DNA of 64,000 nt from Methanocatella intestini. GTDB lineage: Archaea; Methanobacteriota; Methanobacteria; Methanobacteriales; Methanobacteriaceae. The DNA lies in the NCBI RefSeq assembly GCF_002252585.1, contig NZ_NQLD01000002.1; one strand, 5' to 3'. A program made the position numbers and the translations under genes. Positions 48,896 through 58,713 of the stretch are shown here, in pieces. Positions within the stretch are counted from its first letter, which is position 1. The number at the start of each line of letters is the position of its first letter. The notes beneath the pieces are model-generated. The model saw only the letters and a program-made list of their open reading frames with translations, made no database searches and was not told the DNA's origin.

Positions 48896-50158
48896 ATGTT
48901 AAATGCTAATACTTATGTAACTGATGAAGAAGGAATTGGTGGAACTATTAGGAATCAATATGAAGATTTTTATGTTGAAGAAATCCCTGAAGTGACTCCA
49001 ACTGGTGAAGGACCTAATATTTGGATTTGGATTGAGAAAGTAGGTAGAACTACTTTAGATGTTGTTTTGGATATTGCAAGAGATTTGCACATTAGTAGAA
49101 AAAGAATGGGCTTTGCAGGAATGAAAGATAAAAAAGCCCGTACTCGTCAATGGATTTGTATATCTAATATGGAATCTGAAGAACAGTTTAGGCAAGTTAA
49201 GGATTTGGAAGGAACTATTTATAAAACTGATTTTTTAAAAGTTGTTCGTGGACGTAAAAAACTTAGAATGGGGCAGCTAAAGGGAAATAAATTCAGAATT
49301 CTTATCCGGGATATTGATGATATTGAAAAAAGTGCTGAAGTAGCTAATAATATTTTAAAGGAACTGGAAGTTACTGGTGTTCCTAATTACTTTGGATGGC
49401 AAAGATTTGGTAAACCAAGAACAAACACTCACCTGGTAGGTGAAGCTTTAGTTCAAAATGATTTAAAAGAAGCCGTTAGAAGATACATTGGAAATCCTAC
49501 AGGTGAAGAACATGAAGAAAATCAGAAGGCAAGACAGGCTTATGATGATGGAAATTTAGAAGAATCTTTGGAATTTATGAGTAAAGGAATGCGTTATGAA
49601 AAAATGATGGTTCGTGAACTTATTAAAGATGCTAAAAAAGGACCATTAGATGATAAAGCTTATAAAAATGCATTATATGCACTTCCAAAACCTCTTCAGA
49701 GAATGTTTGTTCATGCATATCAGTCTTATTTATTTAATGATGCCGTTAGCAGAAGGGTAGCTATGGGAATTAACAGATATGTTGAAGGAGATATTATTAT
49801 TGACAATGAAGAGAGAATTGTTCGTGATAAAACTCCTGAAGAATATCAGAAATTAATAGATAATTTTGAAGCTAATCCTACTTCTCCATTATATGGAACT
49901 AAAGTACCTTTTGCCGATGGTGAAGTTGGTGAAATGGAAAAATCAGTTTTAAATAGCTATAATTTAACTAAAGAAGATTTTGAAGTTCCTAAAATGCCTC
50001 GTTTAGGAAGTCATGGTTTAAGAAGGTCTATGAGAATTCAAGTTTGGGATGCTTCAGCTATTCCAACAGATGAAGGGGTTTTAACTGAATTTTCAATAAA
50101 TAAAGGTTCTTATGCTACGGCTGTTTTAAGGGAAGTCATGAAAAAAGATGTTGTCTAG
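48896..50158 (+). CDS. truD: tRNA pseudouridine synthase TruD
   Basis: TruD/Pus7-family enzyme making pseudouridine-13 in tRNA. The catalytic region FAGMKDKKARTRQW carries the nucleophilic Asp at about residue 77. PNYFGWQRFGKPRTNTH and the late insert are typical of the archaeal version. The length of 420 residues is normal. It lies directly downstream of tRNA-Arg. Confidence 0.95.
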   Translation: MLNANTYVTDEEGIGGTIRNQYEDFYVEEIPEVTPTGEGPNIWIWIEKVGRTTLDVVLDIARDLHISRKRMGFAGMKDKKARTRQWICISNMESEEQFRQVKDLEGTIYKTDFLKVVRGRKKLRMGQLKGNKFRILIRDIDDIEKSAEVANNILKELEVTGVPNYFGWQRFGKPRTNTHLVGEALVQNDLKEAVRRYIGNPTGEEHEENQKARQAYDDGNLEESLEFMSKGMRYEKMMVRELIKDAKKGPLDDKAYKNALYALPKPLQRMFVHAYQSYLFNDAVSRRVAMGINRYVEGDIIIDNEERIVRDKTPEEYQKLIDNFEANPTSPLYGTKVPFADGEVGEMEKSVLNSYNLTKEDFEVPKMPRLGSHGLRRSMRIQVWDASAIPTDEGVLTEFSINKGSYATAVLREVMKKDVV

Positions 50159-50326
50159 ATTTATAACTCTTTTTCATCTTTTAAATTTTTATTAAATTCA
50201 TTAAAATCATTTACACATGTTTTTTTGGTTTTGAAATTTTCATATAATTCATTTTAATATGCTCTTTAATTTTAAGTAATAGTTCTTATAAAATTATATC
50301 AAAGAATTATTGCTTAAGTGATTTTT

Positions 50327-50716
50327 ATGATTGACTGTAGAAATATTGCTAAAGGAAAAGATAGTGGAGAATTAATAGTAAGCAACGAACCAATTAGTTT
50401 TTTAGGTGGGGTGGATCCCGAAACTGGAATTGTAATTGATCCAAATCATGAACTTAAGGGTCAATCCATTAAAGATAAAGTTTTATTCATTCCCGGAGGA
50501 AAAGGTTCAACTGTCGGATCTTATGTTATATTTCAAATGAAAAAAAATAATACTGCACCTAAAGCCATCATATGTTTAAATGCAGAACCAATTATTGCTA
50601 CTGGGGCTATAATGTCTGATATTCCAATGGTTGACTCTCCAGAAGTCACTGATAAACTAAAAAATGGTGTTTTAGTTGAAGTTGATGGGGACAATGGTAA
50701 AATAGCTATTTTATAA
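50327..50716 (+). CDS. phosphomevalonate dehydratase small subunit (AcnX swivel, DUF126)
   Basis: The small swivelling subunit of the aconitase-X enzyme that dehydrates phosphomevalonate in the archaeal mevalonate pathway to isoprenoid lipids. Recognised by GVDPETGIVIDPNHELKGQSIKDKVLFIPG-type sequence (here split by eye as GGVDPETGIVID and LFIPGGKGSTVGSYV). The ATG at 50327 is preferred, with AAGTGAT four bases upstream; the GTG at 50318 lies in that site. The large subunit is not in the window. Confidence 0.88.
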   Translation: MIDCRNIAKGKDSGELIVSNEPISFLGGVDPETGIVIDPNHELKGQSIKDKVLFIPGGKGSTVGSYVIFQMKKNNTAPKAIICLNAEPIIATGAIMSDIPMVDSPEVTDKLKNGVLVEVDGDNGKIAIL

Positions 50717-50730
50717 ATAATGTGGTTATT

Positions 50731-51954
50731 ATGGAAACTTTAATTAAAAATGTAAATATTTTAAATCCAAATGAAGAAATTCAAACTTCATGCAATGTTT
50801 TAATTGAAGATAAGCACATTAAACAAATATCTGGAAAGGAATTGTCTGTTAAAGACAATGTTAAAATCATTGACGGACAGGATAATTATCTGATGCCGGG
50901 CTTCATTGACTGCCATGCACATATTATGGCTAATGGCTTTCACAAAGAAGAAAACATGGCAAATCCTTTAGCACTACATTTTTACAATGCAATTAAACAT
51001 GGAAAACAAACAGTTGATGCAGGGGTCACAACAATTAAAGACTGTGGCCCTGCAGATATTGGAGTTAAAATAGCTCAAAAAAAAGGTTTATTTATAGCTC
51101 CTAAAATGGAAATATCAGTCACTCCTTTAGTATCAACAGGAGGACACTTTGATTTATTTTTACCATCAGGTTTTGACATGGAAATAGTTTATCCGGGATT
51201 TCCTAAAGGAAGGTGTGACGGACCTCTGGAAGTTCTAAAAAAGACTCGTGAAATAAAAAGAGCAGGAGCAGACTTTATTAAAGTCATGGCTAGTGGGGGA
51301 GTCTTAACAACAAACACATCTCCAGATTATCCTCAGTTCAATGTTGAAGAACTTAAAACAATAGTTGATGAAGCTCATGTTAATGATTTAAAGGTTTCAG
51401 CTCACTGCCACAGTTTAAAAGGGATTAATAACTGTATAGATGTGGGATTTGATTCTATAGAACACGGAACATTCATTGATAAAAAAACATCTCGTAAAAT
51501 GGCTGAAAATAATGTAAAATTAGTTCCAACAATGCTGGTTCATGATTTTTTATATCATAGTGGATTTCCTGCATGGGATAATTATGCAGCTGAAAAAACA
51601 GCCAAATTAAAAGAAATAGTTAAAGTTCACAAAGAAAATATAGCTGTAGCTTATGAAGAAGGAGTGGATTTATTAATGGGAACAGATAGTGGAGTAATTG
51701 CCCATGGACATAACCTGGAAGAATTAATTCATTTAACCGATGTTGGAATGAGTAATGATGAAGCTATAGCTAGTGGAACAATAAAAGCTGCAGAGTTCAT
51801 TTGCAAAGAAGATTCATTAGGTTCAGTTAGTGAAAATAAAATAGCTGATTTAATTTTAGTCAATGGTAATCCTTTAGATGATGTAAGTATTTTAGCTGAT
51901 AACGACAATATTCTAAAAGTTATTCAGGACGGATGTCTTGTTAAAGACATTTAA
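50731..51954 (+). CDS. metal-dependent amidohydrolase (imidazolonepropionase/prolidase-like)
   Basis: A 407-residue amidohydrolase-superfamily enzyme. Metal and catalytic residues are visible: HxH in IDCHAHIMANG, the bridging Lys in FIKVMASGG, His in SAHCHS and EHGTF, and Asp in GTDSG. A C-terminal composite beta domain includes KIADLILVNGNPLDD. The substrate is unknown; relatives hydrolyse cyclic amides, dipeptides or organophosphates. ATG at 50731 is chosen over GTG at 50722. The 14-base gap suggests an operon with the preceding gene. Confidence 0.85.
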   Translation: METLIKNVNILNPNEEIQTSCNVLIEDKHIKQISGKELSVKDNVKIIDGQDNYLMPGFIDCHAHIMANGFHKEENMANPLALHFYNAIKHGKQTVDAGVTTIKDCGPADIGVKIAQKKGLFIAPKMEISVTPLVSTGGHFDLFLPSGFDMEIVYPGFPKGRCDGPLEVLKKTREIKRAGADFIKVMASGGVLTTNTSPDYPQFNVEELKTIVDEAHVNDLKVSAHCHSLKGINNCIDVGFDSIEHGTFIDKKTSRKMAENNVKLVPTMLVHDFLYHSGFPAWDNYAAEKTAKLKEIVKVHKENIAVAYEEGVDLLMGTDSGVIAHGHNLEELIHLTDVGMSNDEAIASGTIKAAEFICKEDSLGSVSENKIADLILVNGNPLDDVSILADNDNILKVIQDGCLVKDI

Positions 51955-52076
51955 TTTTCTTTTTTTAAACTTTATTTAGGCATGCATAAATTTTTATTAA
52001 AGAAGCATATAATTTATATATGTGTGATTATTACTTTTAACTAAAAATAATTTATTTAAAATTAGGTTGTGATATA

Positions 52077-54524
52077 ATGGCAAAACTTAAAGAAATGGAT
52101 TTGCCTATTGAAGGAATGCATTGTGCTTCTTGTGTTTTAAGTTTAAATAAAACTTTTGAAAAAGTTGAAGGAGTGGAATCAGTAGATGCAGATTTAGCTT
52201 CAAATAAACTGCATTTAACTGTCAATCCAAAAAAGCTTCCCTTTGATGAAATTGAAAGATTGGTTAAAAATTTGGGATTTGAACTTCACACTGATGAAGT
52301 TACCCTTAAACTTAATGGGATGCATTGTGCTTCTTGTGTCATGAATGTTGAAAACTTTTTAATACGTTTGGATGGCATTTTTGATGTTAAGGCAGATTTA
52401 ACTTCACAAACAGCACGTATCAATTATGATAAAACAAAAGCAACTGTTAAAGACATGGAGGAAGTTATAAACTCTTTAGGATTTGAAGTACTTGGAATTG
52501 ACGGGCAACTTGAAATAAATGAAGATGAAATTTATAAAAATGATTTGAAGGATAAAAGAAATAGGATTATAGTTGGTTTTGCAGCATCTGCTGTTTTAAT
52601 GGCTTTGATGTATGTTCATTGGCATCCATTTGGATTGTCTATGGGAATAATTTCTTTAATTATAAGTATTGTCCCATTTCTTTATGTATCGTTACCTACA
52701 CTTAAAGCAGGGTTCAACGGTCTTGTTCATAAGAATTTAAACATGGATGTAATGTATTCGATGGGTATAACTGTTGCATATCTTTCAAGTATTCTGGGAA
52801 CATTTAACATTGTTCTTGATCATTCATTCATGTTTTATGAAACAGCTATTATGCTTCCATCATTTTTACTTATTGGTAGGTATCTTGAAGCAAGAGCTAA
52901 AAAGAAAACTTCTGATTCAATTCGTGAGCTTATTGGTCTTCAGCCAACAGCAGCTACTTTAATAGAACTTGATGATAATGGAAGTATAGTATCTCAAAAA
53001 GAGGTGGCTATTAAAGAAATTCAAATTGATGATACTTTACTTGTTCGTCCTGGAGATAAAATACCTGTAGATGGTGAAGTAATTGGTGGTCATTCTTATG
53101 TTGATGAATCAATGATTAATGGTGAACCNATTCCTAAAGCTAAANGAGATGGTGANGAAGTATTTGCAGGTACTATTAATCAGGANGGNNTTTTACATAT
53201 TAAAGCNNAAAANATTGGTANNNANACNGTATTGTCAAATATTATTCGTTTNGTTGAAAAAGCTCAAAGTTCNAGACCTCCAGTTCAAAAACTAGCTAAT
53301 ACTGCAGTTAGTTATTTCATACCAACAATTTTAACAATAGCTGTCGTTGTATTCATGTTGTNGTACTTTGTATTTGACTCTACTTTGTTGTTTGCACTTA
53401 CAACTTTAATTTCAATTTTAGTTGTAGCCTGTCCATGTGCATTAGGTTTAGCTACTCCGACAGCAGTAACTGTAGGTGTTGGCAGAGCTGCAGAATTTGG
53501 TATTCTGATTAAAAATGGTGATACTCTGGAAAATGCAGGTAAAATTGATGTAGCAGCATTTGATAAAACAGGAACCATAACTGAAGGTCAGCCGGAAGTG
53601 GATGATATTATCTGCTATGGAATCAGTGAAAATGAACTAGTTGAACTTGCAGCCAGTGTAGAGAAAAATTCNAANCANCCNATAGCTAANGCAATTGTCA
53701 GAAAAGCAAATGACATGAATCTGGAACTTAATCAAACTTCATCATTTGAAAACATAACTGGGAAAGGTTTAAAAGCTCAAGTTGATGATAAAGATGTTTT
53801 AGCAGGAAATAAAAAGCTTTTGGAGTCTCAGAATATTGAAATTCCTCAAAGTGTTCTGGAAGAATACGAGAATTTAGAAAATCTTAGCAAAACTATAATT
53901 TTTGTAGCTATTGATGGTGCAGTTAAAGGTATTTTAAGCTTATCTGATAAAATTAAAGCTAATTCTAAAAGAACTATTGAAGAATTGCACAAAATGGGCA
54001 TTGAAACATATATGCTTACAGGAGATAACAAGAAAACTGCATTAAATGTAGCTAGCCAAGTGGGTATTGATAATGTAAAAGCAGGAGTTTTGCCTGAAAA
54101 CAAATTAGACATTGTTAAAAACCTTCAAAAAGAAGACAAAACAGTTTTATTTGTTGGAGATGGTATTAATGATGCGCCGGCACTTACTCAGGCTAATATT
54201 GGTGTAGCTATGGGTAATGGAACAGATATTGCTATGGAAAGTGGTGATATTGTTGTAATGGAAGGAGATTTGGAAAATGTGGTTGCTGCTGTACAGTTTT
54301 CTAAAAAAGTAATGACTAGAATTAAAGAAAATTTATTCTGGGCATTTGCATATAATGTTATATTAATTCCACTTGCAGCTGGTGTGCTGTATGCCGGCTT
54401 TGGAATAATGTTTATGCCGGAATGGTCTGCTCTTGCAATGGCATTAAGTTCAGTAACAGTTATATCCTTGTCACTTGCTCTTAAAGGATATGTTCCTGCA
54501 ATAAAAAAAGAAACAAAAAGTTAA
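52077..54524 (+). CDS. copA: copper-translocating P-type ATPase
   Basis: A heavy-metal P1B ATPase of 815 residues, probably exporting Cu(I). Two N-terminal metal-binding domains each carry GMHCASC (first pair Cys16/Cys19). The membrane site is CPC at residues 452-454 and the phosphorylation site DKTGT starts at Asp496. GDGINDAPAL completes the ATP-binding part. About 23 undetermined bases lie in the actuator and nucleotide-binding regions (53129-53690), but the frame stays open. TTGTGAT lies before the ATG. Confidence 0.92.
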   Translation: MAKLKEMDLPIEGMHCASCVLSLNKTFEKVEGVESVDADLASNKLHLTVNPKKLPFDEIERLVKNLGFELHTDEVTLKLNGMHCASCVMNVENFLIRLDGIFDVKADLTSQTARINYDKTKATVKDMEEVINSLGFEVLGIDGQLEINEDEIYKNDLKDKRNRIIVGFAASAVLMALMYVHWHPFGLSMGIISLIISIVPFLYVSLPTLKAGFNGLVHKNLNMDVMYSMGITVAYLSSILGTFNIVLDHSFMFYETAIMLPSFLLIGRYLEARAKKKTSDSIRELIGLQPTAATLIELDDNGSIVSQKEVAIKEIQIDDTLLVRPGDKIPVDGEVIGGHSYVDESMINGEXIPKAKXDGXEVFAGTINQXXXLHIKXXXIGXXXVLSNIIRXVEKAQSXRPPVQKLANTAVSYFIPTILTIAVVVFMLXYFVFDSTLLFALTTLISILVVACPCALGLATPTAVTVGVGRAAEFGILIKNGDTLENAGKIDVAAFDKTGTITEGQPEVDDIICYGISENELVELAASVEKNXXXXIAXAIVRKANDMNLELNQTSSFENITGKGLKAQVDDKDVLAGNKKLLESQNIEIPQSVLEEYENLENLSKTIIFVAIDGAVKGILSLSDKIKANSKRTIEELHKMGIETYMLTGDNKKTALNVASQVGIDNVKAGVLPENKLDIVKNLQKEDKTVLFVGDGINDAPALTQANIGVAMGNGTDIAMESGDIVVMEGDLENVVAAVQFSKKVMTRIKENLFWAFAYNVILIPLAAGVLYAGFGIMFMPEWSALAMALSSVTVISLSLALKGYVPAIKKETKS
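53129..53690. other. cluster of undetermined bases (N) inside copA
   Basis: Single and short N runs occur at 53129, 53145, 53156, 53186-53190, 53207-53228, 53252, 53273, 53362 and 53672-53690. They are scattered among called bases, unlike a scaffold gap. This suggests conflicting reads, for example from a paralog or mixed strain, or poor quality. Confidence 0.9.
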
Positions 54525-54529
54525 TTGAT

Positions 54530-55381
54530 TTAATTGTCAATTAACTCTATTTTTAATTTTCCAAGTTTTGTAGCTAAGAAATTATAGAATATAGCTAAAA
54601 GACCGCCACCTATAACTCCGTTTATTAATCCGCCAACAATATTGCCTAATGCTTGGTAAGCATCTCCGCCACTAACTAATGAAATGATAGCTAAAATAAT
54701 GTTGAATACTAAGCTGATTACTGTTAATACAATAACTAAACTAAGCGGGTTAATGGAATTTAGAGAAGTCATTTCACTATCTTTAGATAAGTCTAGGACA
54801 ATTCCTTTGCCTTTACTTCCAAGCAAATTATAGATGTAAGTTGCAATTAATGTAAATACAAAAGTTATAATAAATGATCCGACTATAATCATTGCAATAA
54901 CTGACGGCTGCATTATAACTGCTGCAACTTGGTAAAGTGCAAATGCCATTACAGTTTGTCCACTAAACATTAAAGTTTGAACTATTGATGATAGTATAAT
55001 TGGAACAATGAATATAGACACTGCACAAAGTAAAATAACAAGAATTGTTGTTATAATTGATGCAATAAGTGCAGTTGGCACAGTTGAAATTTTAGTAATT
55101 TCTTTGCCGTCTTTTAATTCAAAAGTAATTGGATTCATCCTTTTTGTTAACCAGTTGTAGAGATATCCTTCTGCAAATCTATTATATATAGAACACATTA
55201 TAGTTCCAACAATTAGTGTTGGGATGATATAAGCCACTATTCCAATGCTTTGAGCATTTAATATGCCTATAGCTACTAAAAGAATTATGGAGGCTAAAAC
55301 TGAGAATAATACTCCAATCCCAGTTCCCATAATTGTGTATGATGTTATATCAATAGATTTTAAAATTTTTACATCACTCAT
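54530..55381 (-). CDS. multi-pass membrane protein (Yip1-like layout)
   Basis: A 283-residue protein with about six hydrophobic helices and two similar halves, each with a cytosolic strand-like stretch (TFELKDGKEIT and VLDLSKDSEMT) and a C-terminal IELIDN. This internal duplication and layout recall Yip1/DUF families of archaeal membrane proteins. I cannot assign a function. It is convergent with copA (five-base gap) and follows purB at 37 bases. Confidence 0.7.
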   Translation of the reverse strand: MSDVKILKSIDITSYTIMGTGIGVLFSVLASIILLVAIGILNAQSIGIVAYIIPTLIVGTIMCSIYNRFAEGYLYNWLTKRMNPITFELKDGKEITKISTVPTALIASIITTILVILLCAVSIFIVPIILSSIVQTLMFSGQTVMAFALYQVAAVIMQPSVIAMIIVGSFIITFVFTLIATYIYNLLGSKGKGIVLDLSKDSEMTSLNSINPLSLVIVLTVISLVFNIILAIISLVSGGDAYQALGNIVGGLINGVIGGGLLAIFYNFLATKLGKLKIELIDN

Positions 55382-55418
55382 GTATTTTTCACCTCATTTT
55401 ACTTATTATGTCTATGTT

Positions 55419-56771
55419 CTATTTAAACCATTCTTTAGATTGTTCAAGTAATTCATTAATAATGGTTTTAGATGAACCGATATATGTATGAGGATTCATA
55501 ATTTTTTCAACATCTTCAGGTGTTAGGTATTTTTGGACGTCTTCTTCTTCTAAAATAAGTTCTCCTAAAAGACCGCCTTCTTTATTAGCTTTAATAGCAT
55601 TTCTCCTTACGATTCCATATGCAGTTTGTTTTCCCATTCCGCTTCTTGTAAGTTCTGCCATTAATCTTTCAGCCATAATTAATCCGTTAGTTAAGTTTAA
55701 ATTTCTTTCAATATTCTCATCGTAGAATACTAAATTGCTCATTAATTTAATAGTTAAATTGAGGATGTAATCAGTTAAAATACAGCTTTCCGGAAACATT
55801 ATTCTTTCACATGATGAATTGGTTAAGTCTCTTTCATGCCAGAGAGGGTTGTTGTCAAGTGCTGCATTTACAAATGATTTTACAATTCTTGCAATACCAC
55901 AAATACGTTCTGCTGTAATTGGGTTCATTTTATGTGGCATTGTACTGCTTCCCACCTGTTTTTCAGGATCAAAGTATTCACCAAGTTCCATGAGTTCAGT
56001 TCTTTGGAGGCTTCTGATTTCTAGAGCTATTTTATCTAAAGTACTTGCAATATTAGCTAATGTTGAAATGAATTCCACATGATTGTCTCTTTGAACAACC
56101 TGATTGGTAATTGTAGCTGCAGGTAATCCTAAGATATTAGCTACTTCTTTATGGATTTTCCATCCGTCTTCACCAAGAGCTGCTGTAGTACCAACTGCAC
56201 CATCCATCATAGATACACAAACATTTTTTTGAGCATTTTCTAATCTTTCATATTGTCTGTGAAGTTCATCAGCCCAAATACCGAATTTCATACCGTAGGT
56301 AGTTGGAAGTGCATGCTGACCATGGGTACGGCCAATGCAGACTTTATCGATATTTTCTTTAGTTAAATCAAGCATTATTTTAGTTAATTTTTCTACTTTT
56401 TCTTTTAAAACTTCAATTGAATCATTTAAAAGTAAAGAATTGGAGCTGTCTACAACATCATTTGAAGTAGCTCCGAAGTGGACATATTCTCCAGCATCAT
56501 TATCACAGACTTCTCCAATAGCTTTAACTAATGCAGCTATGTCATGTTTAGTTTGAGCTTCAATTTCATCTACTCTTTCTAATTTAACATATTTGGTATT
56601 AGCTTTAGCTGCTATTTCATCTGCTACTTCCTGAGGAATTATGCCAAGTTTTCCTTCTGCCTGAGCTAGAGCAGATTCTACATCTAATTTTCTCTGTAAT
56701 TTGTTTTCAGTTTCCCAAATGGATTTCATTTCAGGAGTACCATATCTGTATTCTATTGGATGTATAGCCAT
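55419..56771 (-). CDS. purB: adenylosuccinate lyase
   Basis: This enzyme catalyses two steps in purine synthesis, releasing fumarate from SAICAR and from adenylosuccinate. The fumarase/aspartase-superfamily signature is GSSTMPHKMNP near residue 265. HFGATSNDVVDSS and GRTHGQHALPTT hold the other catalytic residues. The length of 450 residues is normal. Confidence 0.96.
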   Translation of the reverse strand: MAIHPIEYRYGTPEMKSIWETENKLQRKLDVESALAQAEGKLGIIPQEVADEIAAKANTKYVKLERVDEIEAQTKHDIAALVKAIGEVCDNDAGEYVHFGATSNDVVDSSNSLLLNDSIEVLKEKVEKLTKIMLDLTKENIDKVCIGRTHGQHALPTTYGMKFGIWADELHRQYERLENAQKNVCVSMMDGAVGTTAALGEDGWKIHKEVANILGLPAATITNQVVQRDNHVEFISTLANIASTLDKIALEIRSLQRTELMELGEYFDPEKQVGSSTMPHKMNPITAERICGIARIVKSFVNAALDNNPLWHERDLTNSSCERIMFPESCILTDYILNLTIKLMSNLVFYDENIERNLNLTNGLIMAERLMAELTRSGMGKQTAYGIVRRNAIKANKEGGLLGELILEEEDVQKYLTPEDVEKIMNPHTYIGSSKTIINELLEQSKEWFK

Positions 56772-56900
56772 TTTATATCATCTCAGTTTTATTTAATAAT
56801 ATTAATATATTGATTTTTTTAGTATTTTATACTATTCTTAATTAAATCTTTTTTGATGAGTGGTGGTGGTTAAGTTTATAATATATGATATGAATATATA

Positions 56901-56922
56901 TTAGTAAATTATTTTTTACTAA
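56901..56922. promoter_or_regulatory. perfect inverted repeat upstream of the XRE regulator
   Basis: TTAGTAAA (56901-56908) and TTTACTAA (56915-56922) are exact inverse copies separated by six bases. The repeat ends 24 bases before the TTG start, just downstream of a TATA-like stretch. This is the position of an autoregulatory operator for a small dimeric helix-turn-helix protein. Confidence 0.5.
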
Positions 56923-56946
56923 GTATAAAAAAACTTAGGTGATTTT

Positions 56947-57150
56947 TTGGAAACTAAAATTAAAGAATTTCGTAATGAAAAAGGATTAAGTCAACAAAAA
57001 TTGGCAGATTTAACTGGTGTCACAAGACAAACAATAAATGCCTTGGAAAATGCTAGATATAATCCTTCTTTACTTTTAGCCTTTAGAATAACTAAGATTT
57101 TAGATAAAGAAAACATTGAGGATGTTTTCATCATTGATGATGGTGAGTGA
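56947..57150 (+). CDS. XRE/Cro-family helix-turn-helix regulator
   Basis: A 67-residue DNA-binding protein consisting only of the Cro/C1-type HTH (FRNEKGLSQQKLADLTG, TRQTINALENARYNP). Such small regulators often act as dimers on inverted repeats, and one lies just upstream. The TTG start at 56947 is preceded by AGGTGAT at 56937-56943. The next membrane gene starts three bases after its stop, so they are cotranscribed. Confidence 0.88.
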   Translation: METKIKEFRNEKGLSQQKLADLTGVTRQTINALENARYNPSLLLAFRITKILDKENIEDVFIIDDGE

Positions 57151-57153
57151 GAG

Positions 57154-57882
57154 ATGATATTAGATATTTATAAAGATTCCTTTGAATATGCTTCTAAAAA
57201 TGTAAAAAATCTCTTGATTTTAGGAGTGTTTTACTTATTTGGTTTTTTAGTCATTCCTATGTTCTTCATTTTAGGTTATAATTATAGAATTATTAAAATA
57301 GCTACTGAAGGAATGATTAATGGTGATGATGAACTTCCTGAATTCGAAAACTGGACTTTGATGCTAGTTGAAGGAATTAAATGTTTTGTTGTGTATTTAG
57401 GTTATTTGATTATTCCAATCCTTGTATTTTTGGGTATTCTATGGGGCTGTGGCCAAGCTAATAATCTTTCTTTAAGTATTGTTGGGTTTATAGTAGGGAT
57501 TGTTATTTTATTAGTATTTGCATTGTATTCATTTTTAGCTATTTCTCATATGGCTACAAATGACGGATCAATGAAAGCGGCATTTGATGTAAAAGAAATA
57601 ACAAATATTGCTAAGTCCATTGGGTGGACAAGATGCTTTACAACATATATTGGAATGGTAATACTTGTCAGTGTAATTATTTGTGTTGTTGTTAGTATAG
57701 TTTTAGCAGTTTTAATGGTTTTAGGAGTTGCTACTGTTTCTGCAGTTCCAGTAATGGGTGTAGCTACTGTAGCTGGTGTTGTATCAACTTTAATCATTAA
57801 CTTTGTAATAACATTTATTGCAATGCCTTACTTACAGATATTCCAAAGTCGTTGTCAAGGTTTACTTTATAATATTAGGTGA
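57154..57882 (+). CDS. DUF4013 membrane protein
   Basis: A 242-residue protein with about five hydrophobic segments and the DUF4013 features: an N-terminal helix with ASKNVKNLLILG, GYNYRIIKIATEGM followed by LPEFENW, and a C-terminal MPYLQIFQSRCQG. DUF4013 proteins are common in methanogens and of unknown function. It is coupled to the XRE regulator, and its stop lies in a strong terminator. Confidence 0.82.
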   Translation: MILDIYKDSFEYASKNVKNLLILGVFYLFGFLVIPMFFILGYNYRIIKIATEGMINGDDELPEFENWTLMLVEGIKCFVVYLGYLIIPILVFLGILWGCGQANNLSLSIVGFIVGIVILLVFALYSFLAISHMATNDGSMKAAFDVKEITNIAKSIGWTRCFTTYIGMVILVSVIICVVVSIVLAVLMVLGVATVSAVPVMGVATVAGVVSTLIINFVITFIAMPYLQIFQSRCQGLLYNIR

Positions 57883-57901
57883 TTTTTCACCTCTTTTTTT
57901 T
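57877..57901 (+). terminator. strong intrinsic terminator after the DUF4013 gene
   Basis: AGGTGA (57877-57882) pairs perfectly with TCACCT (57887-57892) across TTTT and is followed by eight T. The DUF4013 stop TGA lies in the left arm. The CPBP gene downstream therefore either has its own promoter or depends on read-through. Confidence 0.7.
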
Positions 57902-57919
57902 ATTTAGGGCTTTGTTATT

Positions 57920-58666
57920 ATGCCATCATTAAATAAGGCAATTAAACAGACTACTTTGATTGAATTATTAATTATAATTTTGTGTTTTTACTTAATATAT
58001 CTGGTAGCTGGGTTTTACGGTTTTAATGTAGATATGGAATGGATGTACCTAGTTATTGTTGCTTATATTCTTATTAAATCCAGAAAATATGCAGCTGAAA
58101 CTGATGTAAATATTTTTTCTAAAATTAAATTTAGATATGTATTTTTAATAGTTATTGTAAATGTATTTTTTTCATATGGGATGTTGTACTTAGCTAACAC
58201 CTTAAATATAGGGAGTCTTTTAAGTTTTAGCTTAATTCCAAGTCTGAAAAGCATAGCTTTTATTGGAGGCTTAATTGGAACTATTTTAATCTCTCCAATT
58301 TCTGAAGAAATAATTTTCAGAGGAATTATTTTAAACAGGCTGAAATTAGTTGTTCCAGTTAATATGGCTATTTTGGTATCTTCATTATGTTTCGGAGTTC
58401 TTCATGGATATGGAAGTATGATTTCAGCATTTGTATTTGGATTGTGTATGTGTATTTTGTATATTAAAACAGACAACATTCTTGTTCCTGTATTTGCACA
58501 TATTATGAATAATTTCTTTGCAGAATCTTTATTTTATTTGGATAGGGATGCAATACTTTTTAACAATGATTTGGTAATGATTACAATTACTATTTTAGCT
58601 ATCCTATCTTTATATTTAATATTGAACTCTTTAAAGATTGAATGGAAATTTTTAGATAAGAAATAA
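57920..58666 (+). CDS. CPBP-family intramembrane metalloprotease (paralog)
   Basis: A 248-residue membrane protein with about seven hydrophobic segments and CPBP motifs SEEIIFRGIILNRL, FGVLHGYG and AHIMNN. It is a clear paralog of the protein at 18364-19170, sharing the order and spacing of all motifs. It lies downstream of the XRE and DUF4013 genes, behind a terminator. The substrate is unknown; family members process prenylated proteins or peptides. Confidence 0.85.
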   Translation: MPSLNKAIKQTTLIELLIIILCFYLIYLVAGFYGFNVDMEWMYLVIVAYILIKSRKYAAETDVNIFSKIKFRYVFLIVIVNVFFSYGMLYLANTLNIGSLLSFSLIPSLKSIAFIGGLIGTILISPISEEIIFRGIILNRLKLVVPVNMAILVSSLCFGVLHGYGSMISAFVFGLCMCILYIKTDNILVPVFAHIMNNFFAESLFYLDRDAILFNNDLVMITITILAILSLYLILNSLKIEWKFLDKK

Positions 58667-58713
58667 TACTTTATATATGCTGAAAATTAATTATATAATT
58701 AGGTGTTTTTACT

